A stretch of 64,000 bases of DNA from Candidatus Poseidoniaceae archaeon (GCA_028356125.1 JAOMTZ010000002.1:1-64000); one strand, 5' to 3'. Positions 9,706-20,716 are shown, counted from the stretch's first letter. Program-made: numbers and translations. Notes: generated by a model not told the origin, from the sequence alone.

Positions 9706-9722
9706 ACGGGGGTGACCCCCGT
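9706..9722 (-). promoter_or_regulatory. Perfect GC-rich hairpin (ACGGGGG-TCA-CCCCCGT on minus strand) between a 71-aa gene and the helicase
   Basis: 7-bp perfect stem with 3-nt loop. Confidence 0.6.
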
Positions 9723-9729
9723 GTCACGA

Positions 9730-9945
9730 TCAGAAGTTTTCGCTGTCCTTAGCTTCAGCCTTTAGAACACCCATCCAATACTTGAATGCGTTTTCACGGT
9801 TGAGTGGCTTCTTCATCTGGCGAACATGCTCCAGAATGTACTGACGGAATTTTAGAGACTTGTTACGGTTTACACCCTTTGGTGTGATGCCGTCCCACAG
9901 GTCTTCGAACTGCTTCTCTTTGTCATTGAACGTATTCTCAGTCAT
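9730..9945 (-). CDS. Hypothetical small protein (71 aa)
   Basis: Soluble charged 71-aa ORF in gene order. Confidence 0.7.
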   Translation of the reverse strand: MTENTFNDKEKQFEDLWDGITPKGVNRNKSLKFRQYILEHVRQMKKPLNRENAFKYWMGVLKAEAKDSENF

Positions 9946-9987
9946 GAGTACTACACCTTAAGCGATTCGCCGACCGGCAGCCCCCTC

Positions 9988-11238
9988 TTAACCATGTCGT
10001 GTCTTGTCTGCATCGGCATCAGGAGGAGGAAGTTCTCCCAGTCCCACGATTTTACCTTGAGACTCTGCTATTTCACGGTCAATCTCTGGCACCTTTGGAG
10101 CAGGAGCCAAGAAGGCATTCTTCTGGTCTTCAGTACCTTCAATTTGTGCATCGAAAGTCATTTGTTTGAGTTCCTTTCGGATAATTGGATCTGTTTCTTC
10201 TCTCAATAATGCATTGCAATGGTTACGAAGGATATCATCACCCATCAAACGAGGTAGAATCTTGACACAAGCAAGACGGACACTTGTATTCTTATGAGAA
10301 CAACCAGCCAGAACAAGGTCTCTGGCACGTCCATGATCGGTATCTAGAACTTCTATGCACTTGATTGCAGAAAGCATAACTTTAGAATCAGAATCTAGAA
10401 TAGCACGTTCTGCTAAAATTGTAGCTATTCTTTGTTCCCTGTGTGCTAGTGGAACAAGACATTTTGAGGCTTGACGTCGGGTTTCTACGTCTTCATCCTC
10501 AAGTGCCCATCCAATCAAATCCCATGCGGCTGCTCCACCTTTGGCTAGAACTCTGCGTAACAGCCCCGCTGCACTCCTTCTCAAAGCTAAGGAGTCTTCC
10601 TGTAGCAACTCATCAATGTGATCACATGCGACTTCGGGCCAGGTTTGGCATAAGTCTCCAAGACCTGAAAATGCAGCATCTCGGCGGGACTTTATTTCAT
10701 GCCGTAATTCGAATGCCAATGTCCCTTCAGTGGCAGAAGGGAAAATTGGTGCTACTGATTTCAAGCAGCCGCTAGCAGCTAATCTTACAGATTTATCTTT
10801 ATCATCAAGTAGAACAGAAAGATGGTCAAATAATTCATCAGGACAAGTTTCAGCAACAGAAGGTAGGGCATACAGCCCTGCAATTCTGACTTCAGGGTCG
10901 TCATGCATTAAACTATCAACCAATATCGAATGACCATCATGTGCTAACGCACCAGAAAGAATTGATAATGCTTTGATACCATCAAGTCGGGTCATATGGT
11001 AGTCTTTTTCTTTCCATCCCACACGATATGTTTCAATTTCTCCGGTGGCCAAGGGGATGACCGCCTGTTGCGGTATTGCCATCCAAGGACCTTCTTTCAA
11101 ATCGCTACGCTTCGACTTACGGCGGCCTTGTCCAACATTGATTGGACGGCCTGTCCGGGGGTCGCGGGCGATGTAATCTCGTGACATTCCGAGCCGGGCA
11201 TAACCCCGTAGGAAATGAACCCTCCCCTTTTGAGACAA
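9988..11238 (-). CDS. HEAT-repeat-containing protein
   Basis: Repeated HEAT-like helices: DPEVRIAGLYALPSVAE, DKSVRLAASGCLKSVAP, DVETRRQASKCLVPLA, NTSVRLACVKILPRL. Confidence 0.85.
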   Translation of the reverse strand: MSQKGRVHFLRGYARLGMSRDYIARDPRTGRPINVGQGRRKSKRSDLKEGPWMAIPQQAVIPLATGEIETYRVGWKEKDYHMTRLDGIKALSILSGALAHDGHSILVDSLMHDDPEVRIAGLYALPSVAETCPDELFDHLSVLLDDKDKSVRLAASGCLKSVAPIFPSATEGTLAFELRHEIKSRRDAAFSGLGDLCQTWPEVACDHIDELLQEDSLALRRSAAGLLRRVLAKGGAAAWDLIGWALEDEDVETRRQASKCLVPLAHREQRIATILAERAILDSDSKVMLSAIKCIEVLDTDHGRARDLVLAGCSHKNTSVRLACVKILPRLMGDDILRNHCNALLREETDPIIRKELKQMTFDAQIEGTEDQKNAFLAPAPKVPEIDREIAESQGKIVGLGELPPPDADADKTRHG

Positions 11239-11254
11239 TTTCCTTTACACAATT

Positions 11255-14200
11255 ATGAAACCCTTCAGACCCATCAGGTCGGCTATGCGAAGGGAGTTTT
11301 TGGCATGTTTTGTCGTATCTCTTTTTGTAATGCAAGCATGGACAATTTCCGGAAATGAGTTTTCTGAAATTCAAATTTCTAAAACTTTCCATCATGACAA
11401 TCAATTCAATCAAAGTGGTTATGTTGAATCTGGAACATATACCACGCCAGATGGAGAATCACATATTACCCGCCCTCGTGTTCAGTGGACTACGCCCTCA
11501 CAATTACTTGCATTCAGTAGGACAGGGGCATGCACTGCAGTCGTAGATACGCTGGATGAAGTGTGGTTGATGGGGGGTCGTTTTGACCCTAACCCTGCGC
11601 AAAATAATGATGAAACTCCTACAGATGTAGTCGAAATACTAACAAATGGAAACAAAACTTGGGAACCGTCATTCAATATGCTTTACACCCAGCAATATTG
11701 TGAAGCAGAAGTTGTTGGAGATCTAATCTTCGTAGTAGGGGACTGGCTAAGAGGTAGTAACCCTGCTGAGTACCCCTCAGGCAGAGTGCAGATACACAAT
11801 CTTAGCAACGATACTTGGTATAATGGCACTCCAATGCCTTCTACGCAAGAAAGAGGGCTTGGAGGAATGGCGGAACATAATGGCTACCTATACTATGCAG
11901 GAGGAGTAAGAAATCCTTCAGGAAATGATGCTACAAACAAGACATTCCGTTACGATCCAGTCAACGACAATTGGACACGAATGGCGGACATGAACCAGGC
12001 AAGAGCATCTTTTGAATTGATTAATTTTCATGGACAATTGTATGCAATGGGTGGATTCCAAGGCACACAGACTTGGAATAGACAGGGACTAGATTATGTT
12101 GAGAGATACGACCCTCCAACAGATACCTGGACTAATCTGTCAGCTCTACCGGTTGGGATGTTTGGTTGGGGCGGGACCGTTCTAAATGACGAAATCGTGT
12201 TAGTCGGCGGATACAATGGTGGTTCGAAAAGAACAGTGTATCACTGGAATCCCATAGAGGACACATGGTCGAATGGAATAGACATAGGTTCTAATGGACA
12301 CTTCGATTTAGAAGTAGAAGAAATCAATGGCAGCATAGTTTGGGCATCTGGAGATACCTCTGCTTACCCCTACAATACCTGGCAGCAGAGTTTCTCGCAA
12401 AATACAGAATACCAAAATGCTTCATCGACACATTCGGGCTGGATAATATCACCTGGTATCGATTTGCGACCGAATGTCAATGGTAGAGCCGTTCCCGTTC
12501 AGTTTGATTTACAGGGCAATAATTCCCCCGAAGGTGTGATTGGATTCCAATACAGAGCAGCCAGAACATACGCTGGATTAACTGCTATGGGTTGGATTGG
12601 TAGCGATTCTACAGTGAACACAACATTCCCACTTGGCACCACTGATATCGACTTAGATGATTATGCTAACTTTGTTCAGTATAGAATAAAGATGACTGTG
12701 ACTAATCTAAGCAATTGGGACGAGCCTAATCTCGATTCTATGACAATTCATGCAGAGCATGCTGCATTTGAATCAACTTTACCCTCAGTACTAAATCCAA
12801 GAGGTGATACAGTGACAATTCAGACAAGTCACGATACATCATCTTCATCAGGCGAGATGTTCCTAGAATTGGCTCCTTGTGATTCGAGCGGAGCATTATC
12901 GAGTCATTGGTCTAGAATGTCTTATGAAAATGGTTTTACTGAAAATGATAGTATGAATCTTTTCCTTCAGAGTTCCGGCATAGTAAATAGTTCTTCCATA
13001 AGTGAAACCTTGGTTGACTGGTCCTTCGATTTAGGGGACCTAACTATCGCTGGCAACACCAGTGGTTCAGAAGTTGAGATTTCACATCTATGCGCTAAAG
13101 TTGGGACATCTGGTGCTGAGGATTTGGAATATATTCATACAAGCACAATCCGAATCGACAGAACACTGCACGTTAACATCACTGGAATCAACAACAATTC
13201 AGTTGGAGATGCTACCACTGGAGGATATCCTTTGCAAATCGAACTTAATCATTCATTCCCGGAGACTGGAAAGACATTGACAAGTGGTAATCTGCAATCA
13301 AGAGTTACGTTCAACATCCATGTAATTGACCCTGAAACTAATTCCTATGTTGAATGGGTCAACCAAACAACTCCTTGGACAGATATAGCCATAGGTCAAA
13401 CCGATACAATAACCTGGGGTTTACCATCCAATGTTTCAGGAAATGTTGATATCCATTTAGAATCAAGAAGTGATCAACCATTACTGATAGTGAGTAATTC
13501 CAATTCATGGAACCTACTTCTGGACAATGATAATCCGGTCATACTTTCTAGTATACCTGCACTTGGAACTTATGTAGATAGTATCGAAAATCGGGAGCTT
13601 TCTTTATTGATAGCAGACACATCTGGATTCATATCTAGTAATATAGCCCTCGAAGTTTGGGTAGAAGGATTAGATGACGGATCTGATGGTGGCATCCTAG
13701 ATGGGGCACCGCAAGAACAAGAGTTTAGAGAAATCAATTACACATTAGAAAATAATGGTAGTTTATGGTGGATTAATGCAAGCCAATCAGATAATGTAAA
13801 CGCTGATGATCAATATGTGTACCTCAGAGTCGTTGGGACTGACAATGCAGGTCTTGCCACTACTAACAACACGGTTTGGTGGACGACAAGGGATGCGCAA
13901 AATGCCGTTGTTGAATCTATTTCAAATGCAGAACAGACACAATACTGGGAAGTCTCTAGAGATATTAGTTGGCAAGTAACATTAACCGATACAAACTCAA
14001 TTTACGATATAATTTCGATGAAAGTTGAATTAGGTGACGATTCAGACTTTGGAGTCACTTACAACGTGGCAGACATGACGTGTTCATCTCTAGATTACCG
14101 AATTGACTCTGACCGAACTACATGTAATCATGATATTGAAGGGCAGAATATGATTATCTCAATAACCCTATACTCCGGGTGGGAAGTTGACAGGTCTGTA

Positions 14201-15784
14201 CTGAATGAAGGAGAAGTGAAGTTAACGATAACAGACTTAGATGGTAGTAGTTCCGTAATTTACCAAAACCTCTGGATATTCTCGGAAGATTTTGATTTCA
14301 CAATAACCAGTATTAGTGATGTTACAGGATTGGTCACCGGGAATATAACCAATGAGAGTATTGTAATAACTGGTGAAACAATACAAATCGAGGGTATTGT
14401 GACGCACTCGCTTTCTGGAATTCCTTACCAAGGTGATTTGTCGCTAAGTTGGTGGGGATTGATACAAGGAAAGGATTGGTTTGGAGCAGGTACGGTTTCC
14501 GTAGTCGATGGACAAATCAATGCATCCATCCCAATGCCAAATACGGGTGGTGTGATCGACATTAGTGTGGCATTCATGGACCCTCTAGAAACTAAAGTAA
14601 TCGGCAGCTATGACTTGCCAGTATTCGATATTGACCCACAACGCCCTATCATATTGGAGACTGGCACTGAAGGATATTCTCGTTATCATCTTGAAAATAT
14701 TGAAATTGGAGTTAATATCAATGAAGATGTTTCTTGGACTGGAGAATTAAAACTTACATGCCAAGTAATCTCGACAGATTTGCAATGGGAACCAATCAGT
14801 ATATCGATGCCTCCTTCAAATGTTTTTCAAGGTAAAACATTATTCTCATTCAACTTTGATTTTTCAGAACAAGGGGACCCATCTTTACTATCTCCTGAAT
14901 CCCACATCGATTGCTGGGCAGAAGGATATGATGATGCTGGTTGGGGATTAATTAGTGAAACTGGTTCATCTCTGATCGAACCATGGTTAACGCTTCAATT
15001 ATCTACAGTGGGCCCTAATATAGAACTAGAAGATGTCAAATTAGAAGGTAATCCTGAGCCAGGAAAAGAGATTCGAGTAGAAATATCGGTAATGAATACT
15101 GGAGAGAGTTTGCAACAACCATTCAACATAACAGTCTACACTGTTTCCGGTGATGAAAGAACATTAGTAGGTCGTTTTAAACAAGGGCAAATGGCCAGCG
15201 ACCAAGGAATAATCAAACGCGTAGGTGTAGCTGTTCCGGAAGGAGATTGGACACTGGAGATATATGTTGATGAAGACCAACAAATTTGGGAATTAAATGA
15301 AGATGATAACTCATTCTCGAAGGACTTTGACGGGCCTGAAGAACTCAACTACTCACTAATTGCAGGTATTGGTTCTGGATTTGGATTGCTACTCTTGTTT
15401 ATGGTGGTAATCATACGTCGGAAAAACAACAATCAATTGACTGGAACAAAGGAATTGCCTGTGCTAGACAATTTAGCTCGGACTGGACCGCCTCAAGCAA
15501 ACCGAAGTAATAACAAAACCTCGAAGCCTAAGAAAGGGCCTCCACCTAAGAAAGTAAGCGTTCCGGTTGACTCTCCAAAGCATGACATAAGTGATGCGAT
15601 GGCCAAATTATCACTTTCTTCTTTACCAGGAAATATGAAACCACAACCTGAAAAGGTATCATCCTTCGAATTACTTCCTGGTGGAGGAGAGTATGAATAT
15701 CTCGAGGAAGGTACTTACTACTCTGGAGAACATATCGGTAAATGGAAATTGGAAGACGATGGGTCTTTTTCCAAACAGGAGTAG
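11255..15784 (+). CDS. Giant kelch-repeat/CARDB-like surface protein with TM helix and cytoplasmic tail
   Basis: Signal peptide; kelch motifs (GGMAEHNGYLYYAGG, RYDPPTDTWTNLSALP); CARDB-like NTGESLQQPFNITVYT; TM LIAGIGSGFGLLLLFMVVIIRRK then about 110-aa tail. Confidence 0.85.
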   Translation: MKPFRPIRSAMRREFLACFVVSLFVMQAWTISGNEFSEIQISKTFHHDNQFNQSGYVESGTYTTPDGESHITRPRVQWTTPSQLLAFSRTGACTAVVDTLDEVWLMGGRFDPNPAQNNDETPTDVVEILTNGNKTWEPSFNMLYTQQYCEAEVVGDLIFVVGDWLRGSNPAEYPSGRVQIHNLSNDTWYNGTPMPSTQERGLGGMAEHNGYLYYAGGVRNPSGNDATNKTFRYDPVNDNWTRMADMNQARASFELINFHGQLYAMGGFQGTQTWNRQGLDYVERYDPPTDTWTNLSALPVGMFGWGGTVLNDEIVLVGGYNGGSKRTVYHWNPIEDTWSNGIDIGSNGHFDLEVEEINGSIVWASGDTSAYPYNTWQQSFSQNTEYQNASSTHSGWIISPGIDLRPNVNGRAVPVQFDLQGNNSPEGVIGFQYRAARTYAGLTAMGWIGSDSTVNTTFPLGTTDIDLDDYANFVQYRIKMTVTNLSNWDEPNLDSMTIHAEHAAFESTLPSVLNPRGDTVTIQTSHDTSSSSGEMFLELAPCDSSGALSSHWSRMSYENGFTENDSMNLFLQSSGIVNSSSISETLVDWSFDLGDLTIAGNTSGSEVEISHLCAKVGTSGAEDLEYIHTSTIRIDRTLHVNITGINNNSVGDATTGGYPLQIELNHSFPETGKTLTSGNLQSRVTFNIHVIDPETNSYVEWVNQTTPWTDIAIGQTDTITWGLPSNVSGNVDIHLESRSDQPLLIVSNSNSWNLLLDNDNPVILSSIPALGTYVDSIENRELSLLIADTSGFISSNIALEVWVEGLDDGSDGGILDGAPQEQEFREINYTLENNGSLWWINASQSDNVNADDQYVYLRVVGTDNAGLATTNNTVWWTTRDAQNAVVESISNAEQTQYWEVSRDISWQVTLTDTNSIYDIISMKVELGDDSDFGVTYNVADMTCSSLDYRIDSDRTTCNHDIEGQNMIISITLYSGWEVDRSVLNEGEVKLTITDLDGSSSVIYQNLWIFSEDFDFTITSISDVTGLVTGNITNESIVITGETIQIEGIVTHSLSGIPYQGDLSLSWWGLIQGKDWFGAGTVSVVDGQINASIPMPNTGGVIDISVAFMDPLETKVIGSYDLPVFDIDPQRPIILETGTEGYSRYHLENIEIGVNINEDVSWTGELKLTCQVISTDLQWEPISISMPPSNVFQGKTLFSFNFDFSEQGDPSLLSPESHIDCWAEGYDDAGWGLISETGSSLIEPWLTLQLSTVGPNIELEDVKLEGNPEPGKEIRVEISVMNTGESLQQPFNITVYTVSGDERTLVGRFKQGQMASDQGIIKRVGVAVPEGDWTLEIYVDEDQQIWELNEDDNSFSKDFDGPEELNYSLIAGIGSGFGLLLLFMVVIIRRKNNNQLTGTKELPVLDNLARTGPPQANRSNNKTSKPKKGPPPKKVSVPVDSPKHDISDAMAKLSLSSLPGNMKPQPEKVSSFELLPGGGEYEYLEEGTYYSGEHIGKWKLEDDGSFSKQE

Positions 15785-15789
15785 ATGTC

Positions 15790-16344
15790 ATGCCAAGTGA
15801 AACTGAGGATATCAAGAGGGTTCTTGCAATCTGTTTCAGGATGGGAGACAATCAAACTGCTGATGATCTGGAGCGAATTCTTTCATTTGACATGGGCTGG
15901 ATGGATACAGATACTGCTCATGATGCGATAAAGGCTCTAACATTCGCAGGGTGGATAAAGGACAATGATGGAACTCTTAGTCCAAATTGTGAAGTTAAGG
16001 GCATTCAAGCACCGCTTGGTTGGCAACCTAGGCCATCAAGATTGACAGACCCCGCTGTTAACGAATCTCATGCAGTAGAGAAACCTCCAACGCCAATTCA
16101 CCCTCAAACGGTAATAAAACCAAAACCTGAGGTCACAGATAGTGACCCTCGTGCGAAAGTCGAGAAGCGTTTGATTCGATATATAGCTAAGAAAGCCAAA
16201 CTCGATTCGGATGAGGTTAAGCGAAGGGCTGAGAGAAAGGTCAGTGCTCTAGGGTATTGTACCACGTGGCTAGCACTTTGCTTGATTAGTAGAGAACAGG
16301 ATTTAGAAATGAGTGCGATTATTGATTCACTCTCTGCTTCCTGA
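15790..16344 (+). CDS. DUF2240-like protein
   Basis: N-terminal winged-helix-like MPSETEDIKRVLAICFRMGDNQTADDLERILSFDMGWMDTDTAHDAIKALTFAGWI; start set after upstream gene. Confidence 0.65.
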   Translation: MPSETEDIKRVLAICFRMGDNQTADDLERILSFDMGWMDTDTAHDAIKALTFAGWIKDNDGTLSPNCEVKGIQAPLGWQPRPSRLTDPAVNESHAVEKPPTPIHPQTVIKPKPEVTDSDPRAKVEKRLIRYIAKKAKLDSDEVKRRAERKVSALGYCTTWLALCLISREQDLEMSAIIDSLSAS

Positions 16345-18894
16345 AGTATTCTCTGCCATCATCAATAACACAGGTAGAACGATTATTGATAATATTAGAG
16401 AAAAGGTGACTGTCAAGGCTGTTACTAATCCAAATTGCTGAACTACAGGCATAGGCGAAAACAGAAGCACTAAGAATCCAAGTGCTGTAGTTCCAGCAGA
16501 CAATACAAGTGCTACTCCTGTTGTTGAGATTGTTTCTTCAAGAGCCTCCCATACATCATCTCTACGACTTCTTTCAGCCTCAAAACGCCGCCACATATGT
16601 ATCGAATAGTCAATACCAATTCCAAGAGATAGAGCTGTAACCATCACAGTCAATACATTCCACTTCAAGGAAAGAATGACCATTGAACCTACTACCCATA
16701 ATGTTGCTAAAACTACAGGAGTTAGGACAACTAATGCTGGAACTGCCCTTCTGGTTAGTAGAAGAAGTACAATGAATGACACGATGAATGATATCGCTGT
16801 TGAAGATAACTGCGACGAATTTAGTCCATCTAGAACATTCTGAAGTGCAACTAAGTCCCCCGTAACATAGATATTAGCGACACCAGATAGTTCGCTTCGC
16901 ATCTTCCCGTTATCATCGGTACCACCCAATTCTTCCTCAAACCATTCCACGACTTTACTAGTTTCAGACGAAGTTGAAGCATCGACTCTCACTTCGATTC
17001 GAATATGGATGATTTTATCTTCATCAAGGTTGACGGTGTTATCAATTCTATCCGACCAAGAATCTCCAGTGAAAGGATCTGCAATGGAGTCATTCTCGGA
17101 CAGGTTTTGTAATGCAGCGCCCATATCGAATTGACTTGCAACACCTCTCCTCAAATCTCCTCCCGTAATTACGAGACCGAATTCTTCACCAAACATGACG
17201 TCGTTGTCTACAGCGTCGTACAGTACTTTGTAAGGCCCTTCATAGGAAGGGCTTGCGTCGGAACCTCCACCTCCTACAACATCGTGATTATTGGCTAGAT
17301 CATTATGCAGACCTCGCATCTCATTCAAAAGAACAAAGTCAGAATCAATCTCAGACATTGAATTATCTGGTTCCATAAGAACGTAGATTAATTTCCACCC
17401 TGCACTTTCATAACTTGAGTCTAAGTCTTCTCTAACTTCCATAATCTCCATTTCTTCGTCTAGGAAATCAGTCAAATCGAATTCAGTTTCTAAGCCCATA
17501 GCACCGAAGATGGATGCACCAGAAATAATCAGTGCAATAATGAAAACAATAGCTTGCTGTGAGCGCTGAAATTCTACCAACTTCTTTGAGAACCTTGGCA
17601 TACGAATTGGGTCAGCAGGAACTGTTTTCCCAGATGAGTCCAAGACTACATGTAACGCCCCAACCACTACTGTTGCGTTAATGAAAGCAGATATCACACC
17701 AACAGCAAGTGCAATTCCAAATGTTTCTAGTGGAGGCAATGGTGACATAATGTTGGCTAGGAAGGCTGCAACAGTAGTAATGACTGCAAGTCCCAAAGGA
17801 GTTGATAAGCGTGCACAAGAGGCAAGCCATGATTCTGCTGAATCTTCCAATTCTGCCCGGAAAGCATTGTATCTTCTTTGTAAATGAATAGAATAATCGA
17901 TACCTAAACCAAGAACCAGAGGTGCAACTGCCACTTCTAAAGCAGTAAACCTAGCCCCTGAAAGATTCAACAGACCATATGTCCATATCAAGGCAAAAGA
18001 AAGACCAACCAATGGGAAAACTACCCCTCTGACACTTCTGAAAGAAATTGCTAACAAAACAACTACTACCAAAACAGCGAGCAATATTAGTGTTGCAAGA
18101 TTATCGAAGGTTCCTTCATCGATGTCATGTGAAATTAAGTCAAGAGATGCAACTCCGTAATTCAATTCTGAATTTTCGCTTAATTCATGGAACAAGTCAC
18201 GTAACTTATCTTCCTTGATTTTACGTTCTTCGGTACTTAGGCTTGGATCAATTTCTAGAATCCAAAGAGTTGAAGATGCTGAAACACTAGCAGAACCATT
18301 CTCTCCATTGGTCTCAATCCATAGACAAATCTCTGAACCATCAAAGTCCTTATTCAGCATCCCATCAAGAATGAATTGTGCCACTTCTCTCTGCTTCGAA
18401 ACATCTCCGGGGCAGTCAGATTCGTTAACATCTATTACAAGATTGAGCATTTCTTCCCAAGATGCAATGTCTGATAGTTGGGTGCCATTCGCTTCCTCAT
18501 CTAATGCAATTTGCAAAATTGAAGGTCCGGTAATCCAGTTTTCAACTAAATCTCCCATGCTAGCACTTTTATCTTCAACAGTTGAAAGATGAGTGTTCAT
18601 TAAAATCAAAGAATCGATATCGAGGACATTCCCTCCGTCATCCCTAGTTACGTGAACGAATAACGGCCTAGTTTCTTCCGTGAACTGTTCATTTATTCGG
18701 TCGTGTGCATCAGCTGAATCTGATTCTGGAGCGAAATCGGCCAAATCAGTGTGGAATGAAGGGGTATCTACGAAAGCCAAATCGACTACTAGACCTGCAG
18801 TCAAAGCGATTGACACGATTAGTATCGGCCAAGAATACTTGCGGAATGTGGCGGACTGGCCCCGCAATCTCTCCTCGATATTTGGAGCACTCAC
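16327..18894 (-). CDS. RND superfamily / MMPL (SSD-type) transporter
   Basis: Two TM bundles with GLGIDYSIHLQRRY and SLGIGIDYSIHMWRRF motifs. Confidence 0.9.
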   Translation of the reverse strand: MSAPNIEERLRGQSATFRKYSWPILIVSIALTAGLVVDLAFVDTPSFHTDLADFAPESDSADAHDRINEQFTEETRPLFVHVTRDDGGNVLDIDSLILMNTHLSTVEDKSASMGDLVENWITGPSILQIALDEEANGTQLSDIASWEEMLNLVIDVNESDCPGDVSKQREVAQFILDGMLNKDFDGSEICLWIETNGENGSASVSASSTLWILEIDPSLSTEERKIKEDKLRDLFHELSENSELNYGVASLDLISHDIDEGTFDNLATLILLAVLVVVVLLAISFRSVRGVVFPLVGLSFALIWTYGLLNLSGARFTALEVAVAPLVLGLGIDYSIHLQRRYNAFRAELEDSAESWLASCARLSTPLGLAVITTVAAFLANIMSPLPPLETFGIALAVGVISAFINATVVVGALHVVLDSSGKTVPADPIRMPRFSKKLVEFQRSQQAIVFIIALIISGASIFGAMGLETEFDLTDFLDEEMEIMEVREDLDSSYESAGWKLIYVLMEPDNSMSEIDSDFVLLNEMRGLHNDLANNHDVVGGGGSDASPSYEGPYKVLYDAVDNDVMFGEEFGLVITGGDLRRGVASQFDMGAALQNLSENDSIADPFTGDSWSDRIDNTVNLDEDKIIHIRIEVRVDASTSSETSKVVEWFEEELGGTDDNGKMRSELSGVANIYVTGDLVALQNVLDGLNSSQLSSTAISFIVSFIVLLLLTRRAVPALVVLTPVVLATLWVVGSMVILSLKWNVLTVMVTALSLGIGIDYSIHMWRRFEAERSRRDDVWEALEETISTTGVALVLSAGTTALGFLVLLFSPMPVVQQFGLVTALTVTFSLILSIIVLPVLLMMAENTSGSRE

Positions 18895-19041
18895 ATAACA
18901 CGGGGGCCCGATTCAGTACAAAAGCGAGAAGGGTACAAAAGTCATGGAATTCTCGATTAATAGACCCGATTCAGAGGCCGATTTACCCTGTAAGAGGCCA
19001 AAGGTTCATGAACGCGGGGCTGGACGCCAGCATCGTTCACT

Positions 19042-19299
19042 ATGCCAGTTAAGGTACTCGCCCGCGATGCAAACGAACTCCGTGTTCGCTTTATTGGAGA
19101 GTCTCACACCTCTCTACAGATACTCCGTGAAAGGCTAAACAGCCACAAAGGTGTCGATTATGCCAACTATTTCCCGGGACACCCTGACTTGGATGAGCCT
19201 GAATTCTTCATCCGCACCAAGGGTAAGACTGATCCTGCTGACATTCTTAAGAAGCTCATTGGAGATATCCAAGGGGACTTCTCTAGCCTTAAGATTTGA
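19042..19299 (+). CDS. rpoL: DNA-directed RNA polymerase subunit L (Rpo11)
   Basis: FIGESHTSLQILRERLNSHKGVDYANYFPGHPDLDEPEFFIRTKG. Confidence 0.9.
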   Translation: MPVKVLARDANELRVRFIGESHTSLQILRERLNSHKGVDYANYFPGHPDLDEPEFFIRTKGKTDPADILKKLIGDIQGDFSSLKI

Positions 19300-19312
19300 G
19301 ATGTGTTAGCAC

Positions 19313-20710
19313 ATGTCCTCTGAGGATAGCCTCGCTAATACCATTGGCCTAACAGGTTACGCTGTTTCAGGCAAAGGCATAGGTGGAGTCCTCAAAGCAA
19401 GAGTTACCGATTTCAGAGTTGAAGAGATTTCAACAAAGATTAGTTTAGATCCAAAAGGTCGCTTTACTGCGGCAAATGTCACACTAACAAATTGGGAAAC
19501 AAATCGCTTTATTGGTAAGTTGGCTAAATCGTGTGGCATTTCAAGAAATCGAATTTTCTTTGCAGGGACAAAAGACAAGCGAGCGGTAACAAGGCAAGTA
19601 TTCATCATTGATGCACCTACCAAAAAGGTCGCACAGGTTAGTATACCTGATGTCGAAATTGAAATTATTGGTAGAACCCATCAGAAGTTAGGATTTGGGA
19701 ACCACAGAGGAAACAGGTTCACAATAGTGGCACGTGGATGTTGCCACCCAGATGGCAGTCCGATGACTGATTCCGAAGCCATGGAAAGAATCTCAGAAAT
19801 CGAAAGTGGAATGAAAGAGAATCTCGGCAATGGATTGTTCCCAAATTGGATAGGACCACAAAGATTCGGAGCGGGACGGCCTGTTACTCCGATTGTTGGC
19901 CGTCATGTCATCTCAAATGATTGGAAGAGCGCTGTTATGACTTACCTAAGTATGGAGGGTGACGAAAACGATGATGTTGCCAGCTTTAGGAAACATATTC
20001 GTGACAATGGAATTACTCAAGAGGGACTTGATATTATTCCACACTGGCTAGGATTTGAAAGAGACATGTTGAGGCATCTGGTTGCTAACCCCGAAGACTG
20101 GGTGGGAGCATTCAGAAAATTACCTAATAATCTTCAACTAATGACTGTTCATTCATTGCAGTCTGTGGCATTTAACAAAACCATTCGGGCTAGAATAAAT
20201 GCAGAGATATCACTATCATCTCCTGTAGAAGGAGATATTGTTGGAAGGGTCGATGAAAATGGACAACTGGAAACCTCGTCTATGGTTAAAGTTGAAGAAA
20301 GGACACTGAATCGAATCTCGAGGAATTGTAAGTTGGGAAGACTAGTAGTTACCGGACAATTACCTGGTTCTAGATTAGAAAGATCAGAAGGTCTCGTTGG
20401 AGAAATAGAGAAATCTGTATTGGACGAAATGGAACTTGCCAACACCACATGGAAGGTTGAAGATATCGGGAGACTAACAACTAAAGGAACTCGAAGACCT
20501 CTAGTCACTACATTCAGTGAATTCCAATATGAACCGGTTCCAATCGCTGGGGAGGAAACTATGGGGGACAAATGGACTGAAGGTGTCCAAAATGGAGATT
20601 TATGGCACCCTGAAGGTGCTTGTATCCGATTTAGATTCATACTACCATCCGGTAGTTACGCTACAACTCTTCTAAGAGAGTTTATGCGTACGCCATTACA
20701 ACAATTGTAA
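19313..20710 (+). CDS. truD: tRNA pseudouridine(13) synthase TruD
   Basis: DFRVEEIS, FFAGTKDKRAVTRQ, GNHRGNRF, FPNWIGPQRFGAGRP. Confidence 0.95.
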   Translation: MSSEDSLANTIGLTGYAVSGKGIGGVLKARVTDFRVEEISTKISLDPKGRFTAANVTLTNWETNRFIGKLAKSCGISRNRIFFAGTKDKRAVTRQVFIIDAPTKKVAQVSIPDVEIEIIGRTHQKLGFGNHRGNRFTIVARGCCHPDGSPMTDSEAMERISEIESGMKENLGNGLFPNWIGPQRFGAGRPVTPIVGRHVISNDWKSAVMTYLSMEGDENDDVASFRKHIRDNGITQEGLDIIPHWLGFERDMLRHLVANPEDWVGAFRKLPNNLQLMTVHSLQSVAFNKTIRARINAEISLSSPVEGDIVGRVDENGQLETSSMVKVEERTLNRISRNCKLGRLVVTGQLPGSRLERSEGLVGEIEKSVLDEMELANTTWKVEDIGRLTTKGTRRPLVTTFSEFQYEPVPIAGEETMGDKWTEGVQNGDLWHPEGACIRFRFILPSGSYATTLLREFMRTPLQQL

Positions 20711-20716
20711 AGAAAT

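Noticed and set aside
18944-19138. 64-aa + ORF upstream of and overlapping rpoL
   Set aside because: Overlaps rpoL by about 100 nt in another frame and shows no recognisable motif.
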